Shown here: positions 7,513 through 15,984 of the stretch, in pieces
How the letters are laid out: each line of letters opens with the position of its first letter
Position numbering within the stretch: the stretch's first letter is position 1
NCBI RefSeq assembly: GCF_016902445.1
Contig: NZ_JACSNX010000008.1
Coordinates: forward strand, 24,789-88,788
DNA from: Oscillibacter valericigenes
Lineage (GTDB): Bacteria > Bacillota > Clostridia > Oscillospirales > Oscillospiraceae
Reading direction: 5' to 3'
Length of the DNA stretch: 64,000 bases
Program-made: the position numbers and the translations under genes
The notes under the pieces: model-generated
The model's database searches: none
Seen by the model: the letters and a program-made list of their open reading frames with translations, nothing else
Told to the model about the DNA's origin: nothing

Positions 7513-8193
7513 ATGGGCAAACGTGTCTATCTCTCCTATCTTCTGGATGAGGACAGCGTCGTCTGGCCGGGAGAGCCCACCGTCAGGATCGAGCAGGACA
7601 CAAGCATCCGGCAAAACGGGTACAACTCCTTTAAGACAACGCTGCCCAACCACCACGGGACCCATATGGACGGCCCCGCTCACTTCAATCCCGACGGCCC
7701 CCGGCTGATGGAGCTCCCCATGGAGTACTTCTGCTTTGACCGCGTGGCAGCGGCGGATGTGCCCAAGGATCCGGGCGAGGGCATCGTCCCGGAGGACCTG
7801 AAGCCCTGGGAGGAGGCCATCCGGGCGGCGGATCTGCTGCTGCTGAAGACGGGCCTCTGCAAGATCCGGGACACGCAGCCCCGTGTCTATGAGGCTCAGG
7901 GAGCCTTTCTCACCCCGGAGGTGTGCCGGTATCTGGTGGAGACCTTTCCGGATCTGAAGGCCATCGGGCTGGATTTCCTCTCTGTGGGGACGCCCGCCAA
8001 CCAGCTGTCCAAACAGGCTCACCGCATCCTGTTCGGATGCCACAACGGGAAGTACATCCCGGCCATCGAGGACATGGACCTGCGTCCGCTGTTTGAGACG
8101 GAGACCCCGCTGAAGTCTGTGATCGCGGCGCCTCTGCGGCTGGGAAAGGTCGACAGCAGCCAGGTGACGGTCATCGGCGAGTTCCGGGAGTGA
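7513..8193 (+). CDS. Kynurenine formamidase-like metal hydrolase (putative cyclase family)
   Basis: A 226-residue protein of the putative cyclase family that includes kynurenine formamidase and isatin hydrolase. The metal-binding signature HHGTHMDGPAHF is complete (about residues 47-58) and the C-terminal part has the expected GLDFLSVG and HRILFG stretches. Family members hydrolyse amide or cyclic amide bonds with zinc or manganese. There is no tryptophan-degradation gene nearby, so kynurenine is an unlikely substrate. As the last gene of the lyase-carrier unit it may open or deformylate a compound fed to the gamma-lyase; this is inference. GGGGGTGCAG serves as ribosome site, and a strong hairpin follows the stop. 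Confidence 0.8.
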   Translation: MGKRVYLSYLLDEDSVVWPGEPTVRIEQDTSIRQNGYNSFKTTLPNHHGTHMDGPAHFNPDGPRLMELPMEYFCFDRVAAADVPKDPGEGIVPEDLKPWEEAIRAADLLLLKTGLCKIRDTQPRVYEAQGAFLTPEVCRYLVETFPDLKAIGLDFLSVGTPANQLSKQAHRILFGCHNGKYIPAIEDMDLRPLFETETPLKSVIAAPLRLGKVDSSQVTVIGEFRE

Positions 8194-8208
8194 CCTTCTT
8201 GTAAAGTG

Positions 8209-8240
8209 ACAGCGCCCCAGCCAGCAGGCCGGGGCGCTGT
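8209..8240 (+). terminator. Terminator of the lyase-carrier-hydrolase unit
   Basis: ACAGCGCCCC and GGGGCGCTGT form a stem followed by GTCCTTTTG, 16 bases after the hydrolase stop. Confidence 0.75.
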
Positions 8241-8299
8241 GTCCTTTTGCGCCGTTTTGGCGGCCGCAAGAGGAAAAATAAGGGAAACACGGCGGAGAA

Positions 8300-8330
8300 A
8301 AACCCTGAAACCATTGCGGTTTCAGGGTTT
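8300..8330 (-). terminator. Terminator of the tRNA-Ser gene
   Basis: AAACCCTGAAACC and GGTTTCAGGGTTT make a 13-bp stem with a 5-base loop; on the minus strand it ends in a T-run directly after the encoded CCA. Confidence 0.85.
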
Positions 8331-8334
8331 CTTT

Positions 8335-8426
8335 TGGCGGAGAAGGAGGGATTCGAACCCTCGAGACCCTTTAGGGGCCTACATGATTTCCAATCATGCG
8401 CCCTCGACCAACTAGGCGACTTCTCC
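8335..8426 (-). tRNA. tRNA-Ser (anticodon GGA)
   Basis: Minus-strand cloverleaf with acceptor arms GGAGAAG/CTTCTCC, D-arm around CTAGTTGGTCGAGG, anticodon stem-loop ATGATTGGAAATCAT giving anticodon GGA (reads UCC/UCU), a long class II variable arm (GGCCCCTAAAGGGTC) as expected for serine, and the T-arm GGGTTCGAATCCC. The 3' CCA is encoded after the discriminator G. It has its own promoter and terminator, so it is a single-tRNA unit. Confidence 0.97.
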
Positions 8427-8486
8427 ATGGCTGATCCAGTTTCACACAGGCTTCCATTGTACACTGCCAAAATCGACAGCGTTATT

Positions 8487-8514
8487 ATTATACCAGAGCT
8501 TTTTGAAAAGTCAA
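8487..8514 (-). promoter_or_regulatory. Promoter of tRNA-Ser
   Basis: TTGACT and TATAAT on the minus strand with a 16-base spacer, about 60 bases before the mature tRNA. Confidence 0.8.
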
Positions 8515-8543
8515 CCCCCCAAAAACGGAAAAAACGGATTTTG

Positions 8544-8573
8544 AAAAAAAGAGGAGGGCCGCAGCCCTCCTCC
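8544..8573 (-). terminator. Terminator of the small YtxH-like gene
   Basis: GAGGAGGGC-TGCG-GCCCTCCTC followed by seven T residues on the minus strand, eight bases after the stop. Confidence 0.88.
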
Positions 8574-8580
8574 CCGCGCC

Positions 8581-8760
8581 TCAGCGCATTTCGGAAACGA
8601 TGCTGTCCACGGCATGGTCCACGGCGACACCCAGCTTGTGGATACTTTTCCCCACCTGTGTTTTCATGGGGTCCCTGCCGTAGGGCAGCATCATTCCCAC
8701 AGCGGCGCCGGCCATGATCCCGGCGCCCATACCGACCCAAAATCCGGTACATAATCTCAT
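8581..8760 (-). CDS. Small YtxH-like membrane protein (59 aa)
   Basis: A 59-residue protein starting MRLCTGFWVGMGAGIMAG. The first ~27 residues form one glycine-rich membrane segment; the rest is a short amphipathic tail (KTQVGKSIHKLGVAVDHAVD). Small proteins with a glycine-rich helix and an amphipathic tail resemble the YtxH/YtxC-like group, often linked to envelope stress in Firmicutes; this link is only by resemblance. AAAGGAG lies at a good distance before the ATG and a strong terminator follows, so it is a genuine short gene. It sits between tRNA-Ser and the divergent phosphatase-acetyltransferase gene. No function can be given. Confidence 0.75.
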   Translation of the reverse strand: MRLCTGFWVGMGAGIMAGAAVGMMLPYGRDPMKTQVGKSIHKLGVAVDHAVDSIVSEMR

Positions 8761-8827
8761 GATCAGTCACTCCTTTGCGGCCTGGGCGTAGTATGGCCTC
8801 TTTTCCGGGAAAAAACCGCGGCCTCAT

Positions 8828-8856
8828 TTGCCAAAAACCGTTATACACGGTATAAT
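8828..8856 (+). promoter_or_regulatory. Promoter of the phosphatase-GNAT fusion gene
   Basis: TTGCCA and TATAAT with a 17-base spacer. Confidence 0.8.
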
Positions 8857-8897
8857 GAAAAAAACCATGAAAACGGGCCCGGCCCAAGGGAGGAACC

Positions 8898-9965
8898 ATG
8901 ACCACGATCTATCTGATCCGCCACGCAGAGGCGGAGGGAAACCTGTACCGCATCGCCCAGGGACAGGACAACAGCATCCTGACGGACCTGGGCTGGCAGC
9001 AGATCCGGGCGCTGGAGCGCCGCTTTGCGGAAATTCCCGTGGATGCGGTGTATGCCAGCGACCTCTACCGCACCTGCGCCACCGCCAGCGCCATTTACAG
9101 GCCCAAGGGGCTGCCCCTGCACCGGCGGCGGGATCTGCGGGAGATCTGCGTGGGCGTCTGGGAGCAGAAGACCTGGGGCGAGATCGCCCGGCGGGACCCG
9201 GAGCAGCTGGAGGACTTTAACCGCCGGCTGCACCTGTGGCACGTGGAGGGCGCAGAGACGCCCCAGGCAGTCCAGGCCCGCATGCTGGCCGCGGTGCGGG
9301 AGATCGCGGCGGCCAACGACGGGAGGACGGTGGCGGTGTTCTCCCACGGGTGCGCCATCCGGCTGACGCTGGCGGCGCTGCAGGGGATCCCGCTGGAGGA
9401 GCTGGGCCGGACACCCACCGGCAGCAACACGGCGGTGTCTCTGCTGCGGGCGGAGGGAGCGGACATCGAGGTGGTCTATCGGGACGACGCCCGCCACCTG
9501 ACGGACCCCGCCTGCACCCGGGGGCTGACGCTGAAAAAGCGGGCCAACGGCCTGGAGCCGGGGCTGTATTTCGAGCCGCTGCCGCCGGAGCTGACGGAAT
9601 TTCCCGCCGCCTGCGCCGGAAGGACGCCGGACCTGCCGGCATGCGCCGCCGTGCTGACGGGATATCTGAACGGGACGCCGGTTGGAGCGGTGGCCTTTGA
9701 CGAAGGCCGGGAGGCCGCGGAGGGCTGCGGCTGGATCCCGCTGCTGGCGGTGGCGGAGCCGTGGCGGCGCCGGGGCTACGGCGTGCAGTTCATCGGACAG
9801 GCGGTGATGCACTACCGCCCCCTGGGCCGGGACCGGCTGCGGCTGCCGGCGCCGGAGACCGAGGCCGCGGAGCGATTCTGCCGGGAATTCGGCTTTTCCC
9901 CGGCGGATGACGGCCGGGCCTGGGAAAAAGACATCGGATATGACCCGGAGTTTCTGGGGACGTGA
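8898..9965 (+). CDS. Histidine phosphatase-GNAT acetyltransferase fusion
   Basis: A 355-residue two-domain protein. Residues 1-~200 are a histidine phosphatase (phosphoglycerate mutase-like) domain with the catalytic RHAEAEGN (His9), the SDLYRTCATA helix and the second catalytic His150 in FSHGCAIR. Residues ~245-355 are a GNAT acetyltransferase domain, recognised from LLAVAEPWRRRGYGVQF, which carries the acetyl-CoA-binding RRxGxG turn. A linker with an LxxRANGLEPGLYFEPLP segment joins them. Members of the first family remove phosphate from small metabolites such as alpha-ribazole phosphate or sugar phosphates; the joined acetyltransferase suggests two steps on one substrate, or phosphate-dependent control. 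It has its own promoter and converges on the Nudix gene. Domain calls are firm; the substrate is unknown. Confidence 0.85.
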   Translation: MTTIYLIRHAEAEGNLYRIAQGQDNSILTDLGWQQIRALERRFAEIPVDAVYASDLYRTCATASAIYRPKGLPLHRRRDLREICVGVWEQKTWGEIARRDPEQLEDFNRRLHLWHVEGAETPQAVQARMLAAVREIAAANDGRTVAVFSHGCAIRLTLAALQGIPLEELGRTPTGSNTAVSLLRAEGADIEVVYRDDARHLTDPACTRGLTLKKRANGLEPGLYFEPLPPELTEFPAACAGRTPDLPACAAVLTGYLNGTPVGAVAFDEGREAAEGCGWIPLLAVAEPWRRRGYGVQFIGQAVMHYRPLGRDRLRLPAPETEAAERFCREFGFSPADDGRAWEKDIGYDPEFLGT

Positions 9966-9976
9966 TGAAGATACGG

Positions 9977-10008
9977 CAGGGGGCCGGAGCATCGCTCCGG
10001 CCCCCTGC
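9977..10008. terminator. Bidirectional hairpin between convergent genes
   Basis: CAGGGGGCCGGAGC-ATC-GCTCCGGCCCCCTG, a nearly perfect 14-bp stem between the fusion gene and the Nudix gene; the T-tracts are poor. Confidence 0.65.
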
Positions 10009-10014
10009 TGGGTA

Positions 10015-10629
10015 TTATTCCAGATGACGGGCAATGTCCTGGGTCAGCCGGGCCGTCATGCCCCAGATGGCGTGGCCCTGCCAGTACCAGATGGGGATCT
10101 CCACCCGTCCCCGGTCCCACCGGTAGTCGGCGGGGATGCCCACGTGTTCATAGGGGAAGTCCCCCGGCACCTCCGGCAGCAGGGCATAGGCGTACTGCTC
10201 CGGCGGGGTCTGGCGGAAGAAGGACAGCGGGGCGGTGAACGTGGTCCCCACCTCCGCAGAGGAGGGGGCCATGGCGGCAAAGCCGGCGGCGGACACCAGG
10301 CCCAGCACCGGCTGCATGAGGAACCCGGCCTGATTGCAGATGAAGTCCGGCTTGCCCAGGATCTCGATCTCCCGCCGGGGGATGGCCAGCTCCTCCTCCG
10401 TCTCCCGGAGGGCGCACTGCTCCGGGGTCTCCCCCGCCTCCATGCGGCCGCCGGGGAAGCAGACCTCCCCGGGCTGACGGTGGAGGGCGGCTGCGCGGAC
10501 CTCGTAGAGCAGGTGCAGGCCGTCCGGCCGCTCCACCAGGGGGCACAGGACGGCATAGCTGTGCCGGGCTCCCAGCAGGCCCGGGATATGGCCGCCGTAG
10601 TGGCGGCGCAGGCTCTCCAGCTCTCTCAC
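10015..10629 (-). CDS. Nudix hydrolase, CoA pyrophosphatase-like
   Basis: A 204-residue Nudix hydrolase. The Nudix box is complete: GGRMEAGETPEQCALRETEE, followed by ELAIP. Just before it, LHRQPGEVCFPGG fits the signature of the NUDT7/YeaB group that cleaves coenzyme A and its esters, so CoA or acyl-CoA is the likely substrate. The start is a GTG whose TGA overlap with the preceding lipid-kinase stop indicates translational coupling. No ribosome site better than AGGATG is visible. The pair is read from the lipid-kinase promoter. Confidence 0.85.
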   Translation of the reverse strand: MRELESLRRHYGGHIPGLLGARHSYAVLCPLVERPDGLHLLYEVRAAALHRQPGEVCFPGGRMEAGETPEQCALRETEEELAIPRREIEILGKPDFICNQAGFLMQPVLGLVSAAGFAAMAPSSAEVGTTFTAPLSFFRQTPPEQYAYALLPEVPGDFPYEHVGIPADYRWDRGRVEIPIWYWQGHAIWGMTARLTQDIARHLE

Positions 10630-11513
10630 AGCAGCATCCTCAGCGCCCGCTGCCGGTTGGAGATCTCCACCACCGGCACGCTGGGGGCGTATTCCCCGTC
10701 CAGAGACCAGGGGAGCTCCTCCTCCGTCTCCAGCCGGAGGGAGGAGACGTGGCGGAACACCAGGCCGGGACTGTCGTACTGCTGGTTCAGCAGGGCCAGC
10801 ACCAGGTTCTGCAGGTCAATGGCCGTCTTGGGACTGCGGACCAGCAGCATCTCGAATTTTCCGTCGTCCAGCACCACCCGCTCGGGGTCCAGCTTCATCA
10901 GCCCGCCGATGGAGGTGGAGTTGCACACGGCGCCGAACAGATAGTCCCCGTCCAGCACCTCATCGTCGGCGGTGAGGCGGATGTGATAAGGGCGGAGGGT
11001 GTTGAGATCCTTCATGCCCTCCAGGATATAGGCAAAGTGCCCCAGGGCGTTCTTGGCCGCCTGGGAGGCGGCGTAGGAGCTGCGGGTGAAGGCGCCGAAG
11101 GACGCCACGTAGATGAAGCTCCGCTGGTTCCACTGGCCGATGTCCAGGGCCCGGACATTCCGCTGGGCGATCCGCTCGGCGGCCGCCGCCGGGTCCCGGG
11201 GGATCTGGAGGCTGGAGGCGAAGTCGTTGGTGGTCCCCTGGGGGAGATAGCCCAGAGGCGGGGGGGCGTCCAGCCGCATGAGGCCGGAGATGACCTCGTT
11301 CAGGGTCCCGTCTCCGCCGGCGGCAACGATCAGGTCATACGACTTCCCCTCTCGGGCCACAGTCTCGGCGGCATCCTCCGGGGCGGCGGTCTCATGGATC
11401 CGGATGAGATAGCCGGCGCCGGAGAGGATGGCCAGCGCGTCGAACAGCGGGCCGTGGGGCTTGTTGCGCCCGGCCCGGGGATTGAGAATGAACAGCAGCT
11501 TTTTTTCCTGCAA
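10626..11513 (-). CDS. YegS/BmrU-type lipid kinase (diacylglycerol kinase family)
   Basis: A 295-residue protein of the diacylglycerol kinase catalytic family. Near the N-terminus, LLFILNPRAG starts the nucleotide-binding lobe, and the GGDGTLNEV motif (about residues 60-70) marks the ATP site. GNSTSIGGLMKLDP-like and DDGKFEMLLV blocks follow, as in YegS and DgkB-type enzymes. These phosphorylate diacylglycerol or related lipids at the membrane. TTG at 11513 was chosen because GGGAGGTG lies 7 bases upstream and the good promoter at 11560-11588 rules out the longer frame. Stop overlaps the Nudix GTG. Confidence 0.85.
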   Translation of the reverse strand: MQEKKLLFILNPRAGRNKPHGPLFDALAILSGAGYLIRIHETAAPEDAAETVAREGKSYDLIVAAGGDGTLNEVISGLMRLDAPPPLGYLPQGTTNDFASSLQIPRDPAAAAERIAQRNVRALDIGQWNQRSFIYVASFGAFTRSSYAASQAAKNALGHFAYILEGMKDLNTLRPYHIRLTADDEVLDGDYLFGAVCNSTSIGGLMKLDPERVVLDDGKFEMLLVRSPKTAIDLQNLVLALLNQQYDSPGLVFRHVSSLRLETEEELPWSLDGEYAPSVPVVEISNRQRALRMLL

Positions 11514-11559
11514 ATGGGACACCTCCCGGTGGACAGTTTCATCAAACAGAATGCAAAAT

Positions 11560-11588
11560 AGTATAGCACGGCACCCGGCAGAATTCAA
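11560..11588 (-). promoter_or_regulatory. Promoter of the lipid kinase-Nudix pair
   Basis: TTGAAT and TATACT on the minus strand with a 17-base spacer. Confidence 0.75.
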
Positions 11589-11658
11589 TTGCATAAATAT
11601 GGAGGAACTATGAACTTTTCGCACCCCGGCGCGCCCGGCACTTTTTTTGGGAAAAGCC

Positions 11659-11687
11659 TTGCAATCCCAGGGCCGTTCGTGTACAAT
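11659..11687 (+). promoter_or_regulatory. Promoter of the peptide ABC importer operon
   Basis: TTGCAA and TACAAT, 17-base spacer. It is followed by a ~135-base leader with a GGGCGGA/TCCGCCC hairpin (11772-11790) and no recognisable riboswitch. Confidence 0.7.
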
Positions 11688-11831
11688 ACACCCTGGCGGG
11701 GAGAACGTTATAAAAATAACGCATCCCGCAAGGCTCCTGATAAAATTGAATAGAGCCGAACATTTCTGTCAGGGCGGACAGCTTCCGCCCAACACTGACT
11801 CGAAATGAGCAGTGATGCAAAGGAGAAAACC

Positions 11832-13382
11832 ATGAAGAAGAGGCTATTGGCACTCCTTCTTCTGACGGGCCTCCTGAGCGCCGCACTCACCGGATGCGGA
11901 GGCGGCAGCACAGAGCAGGCGTCAGAGGACGGACAGACAGCGGACGGCTCTACCGGAGCGCGGGCCCAGGCGAATGAGATCGTGGTGGGCATCGCGCAGG
12001 ACCTGGACGAGAGTCTTGACCCTCACCTTGCGGTGGCGGCAGGAACCAAGGAGGTCATGTTCAACGTCTTCGAGGGACTGGTGAAGCCCACCCCCGAGGG
12101 AGAGTTGATCCCCGCGGTCGCTGACCATTACAAGATTTCTGAGGATCAGACCACGTACACCTTCACCCTGCGGGAAGGGGTACAGTTCCACAACGGCGAT
12201 CCGGTAGAGATGCGGGATGTTGTATATTCCATCAAACGCTGCGCCGACGATTCAGAGGGCACGCCCCTGATCCCGGCGCTTTCTGCGATTTCCAGCATGG
12301 ATGCGGACAGCACCACACTGACCATCACCCTGGATCAGCCGGACAGTGAGTTCCTGTCCTATCTGACCCTGGCCATCCTGCCGGAGGACTATCCGGACCA
12401 GGCCACTGCCCCCGTGGGCACCGGGCCTTTCAAATTCGTGTCCCGGACGGCCCAGGACTCCATCGTCCTGGAGCGGTTCGACGGCTACTGGGGCACCCCG
12501 GCCCAGCTGGACAAGGTGACCTTCCGGATCATCGAGAACGCGGACAGCCTGGTGATGAGCCTGCAGAGCGGGGCCATCGACATGTTCGCCCACCTGACCA
12601 GCACCCAGGTGGCCCAGCTGGGGGACGACTTCCAGGTGCTGGAGGGCACCATGAACCTGGTACAGGCCCTGTACCTGAACAACGCCGTGGAGCCCTTCAA
12701 CAACGAGCTGGTGCGGCAGGCCCTGTGCTATGCCGTGGACAAGCAGCAGATCATCGATCTGGCCTTTGACGGGTACGGCAGCCCCATCGGCTCCAGCATG
12801 TATCCGGCCTTCCAGAAATATTTTGTGGAGGACCTGACAGACTATTACTCCTATGACCCGGACCTGGCCAGGGAGCTTCTGGCGGAGGCGGGGTATCCTG
12901 ACGGGTTCTCCATGACCATCACGGTCCCCTCCAACTACCAGCCCCACATCGACACCGCCACCGTGCTGGTGGAACAGCTGCGGGCGGTGGGCATCACAGC
13001 GGAGATCCAGCCGGTGGACTGGGGGACCTGGGTGGATGAGACTTACACCAACCGCCAGTTCCAGTCCACGGTGATCGGCGTGGACGCCTCCAACATGACC
13101 GCCCGGGCCCTGCTGGAGCGGTTCGTCTCCACGGCGGACGACAACTTTATCAACTATCAGAACGCGGACTATGACGCCCTGTTCCAGCAGGCCCAGGCCG
13201 CGGCGGACGACGCGGAGCAGACAGAGCTCTACAAGCAGATGGAGCGGAACCTGACAGAGCACGCCGCCAACGTCTACATCCAGGACCTGGCGGACCTGGT
13301 GGTCCTGCGGAACGGCCTGGAGGGATATCAGTTCTATCCCATCTACGTGATGGACCTGTCCACGGTCCATTACACCGCATAA
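11832..13382 (+). CDS. Peptide/solute ABC transporter substrate-binding lipoprotein
   Basis: A 516-residue extracytoplasmic binding protein of family 5 (DppA/OppA type). It starts MKKRLLALLLLTGLLSA with a lipobox LTGC at Cys22, so it is a lipid-anchored protein at the outer face of the membrane. After a short acidic linker the mature domain follows the family pattern: DESLDPHLAVAAGTKEVMFN, TFTLREGVQFHNG, and a long C-lobe. It captures oligopeptides or a similar solute for the two permeases and two ATPases encoded directly downstream. AAAGGAG precedes the ATG. Ligand type is not predictable; dipeptide, oligopeptide or nickel-chelate binders share this fold. Confidence 0.9.
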   Translation: MKKRLLALLLLTGLLSAALTGCGGGSTEQASEDGQTADGSTGARAQANEIVVGIAQDLDESLDPHLAVAAGTKEVMFNVFEGLVKPTPEGELIPAVADHYKISEDQTTYTFTLREGVQFHNGDPVEMRDVVYSIKRCADDSEGTPLIPALSAISSMDADSTTLTITLDQPDSEFLSYLTLAILPEDYPDQATAPVGTGPFKFVSRTAQDSIVLERFDGYWGTPAQLDKVTFRIIENADSLVMSLQSGAIDMFAHLTSTQVAQLGDDFQVLEGTMNLVQALYLNNAVEPFNNELVRQALCYAVDKQQIIDLAFDGYGSPIGSSMYPAFQKYFVEDLTDYYSYDPDLARELLAEAGYPDGFSMTITVPSNYQPHIDTATVLVEQLRAVGITAEIQPVDWGTWVDETYTNRQFQSTVIGVDASNMTARALLERFVSTADDNFINYQNADYDALFQQAQAAADDAEQTELYKQMERNLTEHAANVYIQDLADLVVLRNGLEGYQFYPIYVMDLSTVHYTA

Positions 13383-13433
13383 GTTCCATGCGCGGCAGAG
13401 CGTTTGCCGCGGTCCCGGAGGGGAGATGATGCC

Positions 13434-14384
13434 ATGAAGTACGTATGCAAGCGGATCTTGATGCTGCTGGTCACCATGGTCATCGTCTCCTTTCTGGCAT
13501 TTGCGGCCTTTGATCTGATCTCCGGCAGCCCCGCGGAGATCATGCTGGGCACCCAGGCCACGCCGGACCGGGTGGCGGAGCTGGAGGCCCAGCTGGGACT
13601 GGACCGGCCCTTCCTGGTGCGGTATGTCTCCTGGCTGGCGGGGTTCTTCACCGGGGACCTGGGGACCTCCTACAGCTACAGCCAGCCGGTGTGGGAGCTG
13701 ATCGCCCCCAAGGTGGGCATTACCCTGTGGCTGAGCCTCATCAGCTTCCTGCTGATCGCCGTGGTGTCCGTCCCGGTGGGGCTGTGGGCCTCCCGGGGGC
13801 GGAGCCGGCTGGGAGACGCCGTGGGGACGGTGCTGGACCAGCTGTGCATGGCGGTGCCGCCGTTTTTCACCGGCATCCTCATCTCCTGGCTGTTCAGCAT
13901 CACCCTCCACTGGTTCGTCCACGGCCAGTTCCCGGATCTGGGAACGGACCCGGCCGGGGCGCTCCAATATCTGTTCTTTGCCGCCGTGGCCATTGCCGTC
14001 CCCCGGATCGCCATGACGGTGCGGATGCTCCGCTCCACCATCCAGGGGGAGATGCGGAAGGACTATGTCCGCACCGCCATCTCCCGGGGCAATGACCGCT
14101 CCGGCGTCCTGCGGCGCCACGTGCTGCGCAACGCCCTGGTGCCGGTGGTGACCTTCCTGGCCCAGACCATGGCGGAGATCGTGGCGGCCGGCATCGTGGT
14201 GGAGCAGGTGTTCGCCATCCCCGGGCTGGGGCGGCTGCTGGTGTCCTCCATCTCCAACCGGGACTATCCGGTGGTGCAGGCCATCGTGGTGATCCTGGCC
14301 TTCTGGGTGGTGCTGGCGGGCACGGCGGCGGACATCGTCAATCAGCGGATCGACCCCCGCCTGCGGCTGGGAGGTGCGTCATGA
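13434..14384 (+). CDS. ABC transporter permease (DppB/OppB type)
   Basis: A 316-residue inner-membrane permease with six predicted segments. The N-terminus MKYVCKRILMLLVTMVIVSF and the LGLDRPFLVRYVSWLAGFFT loop are typical of DppB. The cytoplasmic EAA-type loop that docks to the ATPase is seen near residues 200-225 (RTAISRGNDRSGVLRRHVLR). ATG at 13434 after GGAGGGGAG was chosen. It lies 51 bases after the binding-protein gene and overlaps the next permease by four bases, so the genes are translationally coupled. Confidence 0.9.
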   Translation: MKYVCKRILMLLVTMVIVSFLAFAAFDLISGSPAEIMLGTQATPDRVAELEAQLGLDRPFLVRYVSWLAGFFTGDLGTSYSYSQPVWELIAPKVGITLWLSLISFLLIAVVSVPVGLWASRGRSRLGDAVGTVLDQLCMAVPPFFTGILISWLFSITLHWFVHGQFPDLGTDPAGALQYLFFAAVAIAVPRIAMTVRMLRSTIQGEMRKDYVRTAISRGNDRSGVLRRHVLRNALVPVVTFLAQTMAEIVAAGIVVEQVFAIPGLGRLLVSSISNRDYPVVQAIVVILAFWVVLAGTAADIVNQRIDPRLRLGGAS

Positions 14385-15193
14385 GACGGAAGATGAACGG
14401 ATATCTCCTGGCGGGGCTGATCCTCACCGGCTTCATGGCGGCGCTGATCCTGACGGGCCTGGTGTGGACGCCCTATGACCCGGACGCCCTGATGGCAGGT
14501 CCCAAGCTGGAGGGGCCCTCCCTGGCCCACTGGCTGGGGACGGACAGCTTCGGCCGGGACATCTTCAGCCGGGTCCTCCGGGGCGCGGGCACCACCTTCC
14601 TCATCGCGGTGAGCACCGTGGCTGTTGGCGCGGTGTGCGGCACGGCGGTGGGAGCCTGCACCGGATACTTCGGCGGTCTGGTGGACGAGGCGCTGATGCG
14701 CTTCAACGACGCCATGACGGCCTTCCCCAGCATTCTGCTGGCTTTGGTGCTCATCAGCATCCTGGGGCCGGGGAACAAATACAATGTAGTGATCGCCCTG
14801 GGGCTGGTGTTCATCCCCAGCTTTGCCCGGGTGACCCGGTCCGCCTTCGCCGCCCTGCGGGATGTGAACTATGTGAAAAGCGCCCGGCTGATGGGGGCCT
14901 CCAGCGGCCGCATCCTGGTGCGGCAGATTTTGCCCAACACCATGCAGGTGCTGCTGCCGGCCATCACCATCGGCTTCAACAACGCGGTGCTGGCGGAGGC
15001 GTCCATGAGCTATCTGGGTATCGGCGTCACGCCGCCGGACGCCTCCCTGGGCTATATGCTCTCGGAGGCACAGGGGATGCTGACCAGCGCCCCCTGGTAC
15101 GCTCTGGGCACCGGCGGCGCCATCGTGCTGCTGATCTTCGGCGTGGGCCTCATCGGCGAGGGGCTGCAGCGCCGGGGCGGGGAGGTGTCCTGA
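14381..15193 (+). CDS. ABC transporter permease (DppC/OppC type)
   Basis: A 270-residue partner permease. It has the DppC marker sequence HWLGTDSFGRDIFSRVLRGA after the first membrane segment and the docking loop SARLMGASSGRILVRQILPN. The start ATGA overlaps the previous stop, and the stop TGATG overlaps the next start. With DppB it forms the transmembrane channel of the importer. Confidence 0.92.
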   Translation: MRRKMNGYLLAGLILTGFMAALILTGLVWTPYDPDALMAGPKLEGPSLAHWLGTDSFGRDIFSRVLRGAGTTFLIAVSTVAVGAVCGTAVGACTGYFGGLVDEALMRFNDAMTAFPSILLALVLISILGPGNKYNVVIALGLVFIPSFARVTRSAFAALRDVNYVKSARLMGASSGRILVRQILPNTMQVLLPAITIGFNNAVLAEASMSYLGIGVTPPDASLGYMLSEAQGMLTSAPWYALGTGGAIVLLIFGVGLIGEGLQRRGGEVS

Positions 15194-15984
15194 TGCTGGA
15201 GATCCAAGACCTGCATGTAAAATTTCACACCCGGCAGCGGGAGGCCGTGGCCGGCGTGTCCCTGACCATCCGCGACGGGGAGATCCTGGGCCTGGTGGGC
15301 GAATCCGGCTCCGGCAAGTCCGTCACCGCCATGAGCGTGGCGGGGCTGCTGCCCCGGAAGCAGTGCGACTTCTCCGGCCAGATCCTGTTGGACGGCGTGG
15401 AGCTGCTCCACGCGGATCGCAGTCTGCTGCGGAAGATCCAGGGAAAGGACATCGGCGTGGTGTTCCAGGAGCCGATGAGCGCCATGGACCCCCTGATGAT
15501 CATCGGCCGCCAGGTGGAGGAGGTGTTGCGGATCCACACGGACCTCTCCCGGGAGGAGCGGCGGAGCCGTGCTCTGGAGGCCCTGGCGGCGGTGGAGCTG
15601 CCGGACCCGGAGGGCGTGTACCGGAAGTACCCCCACGAGCTCTCCGGCGGCATGCTGCAGCGGGCCATGATCGCCGCGGCCATTGTGGCCCGGCCCCGTC
15701 TGCTGCTGCTGGATGAGCCCACCACGGCCCTGGACGTGACCATCCAGGCCCAGATCCTGGAGCTGCTGAAAAAGCTGAACCGGGAGTCCGGCATCTCCAT
15801 GCTGTTCATCTCCCACAACCTGAACGTGGTGCGGAAGCTCTGCACCCGCACGGCGGTGATGCAGCGGGGCGTGCTGGTGGAGGAGGGGGACATCGAGACG
15901 GTGTTCCACCACCCGCAAGACCCCTACACCCAGCGGCTGATCGCCGCCATTCCCACCCGGCACCGGAAGGGGGAGACACCATGA
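15193..15984 (+). CDS. ABC transporter ATPase (DppD/OppD type)
   Basis: A 263-residue ATPase. Walker A is [10 protein letters not shown], the signature is [13 protein letters not shown] and Walker B is [12 protein letters not shown], followed by the switch His in ISHNLN. It is shorter than many OppD proteins and stops after [12 protein letters not shown], without the Cys-rich iron-sulfur C-terminus that some family members carry. ATG at 15193 follows GGGGAGG and overlaps the permease stop. It energises the importer together with the next protein. Confidence 0.92.
   Translation: MLEIQDLHVKFHTRQREAVAGVSLTIRDGEILGLVGESGSGKSVTAMSVAGLLPRKQCDFSGQILLDGVELLHADRSLLRKIQGKDIGVVFQEPMSAMDPLMIIGRQVEEVLRIHTDLSREERRSRALEALAAVELPDPEGVYRKYPHELSGGMLQRAMIAAAIVARPRLLLLDEPTTALDVTIQAQILELLKKLNRESGISMLFISHNLNVVRKLCTRTAVMQRGVLVEEGDIETVFHHPQDPYTQRLIAAIPTRHRKGETP

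Noticed and set aside
11611..11754. 47-codon frame starting at an ATG after GGAGG
   Set aside because: It spans the promoter of the importer operon and its composition is not gene-like; probably chance.
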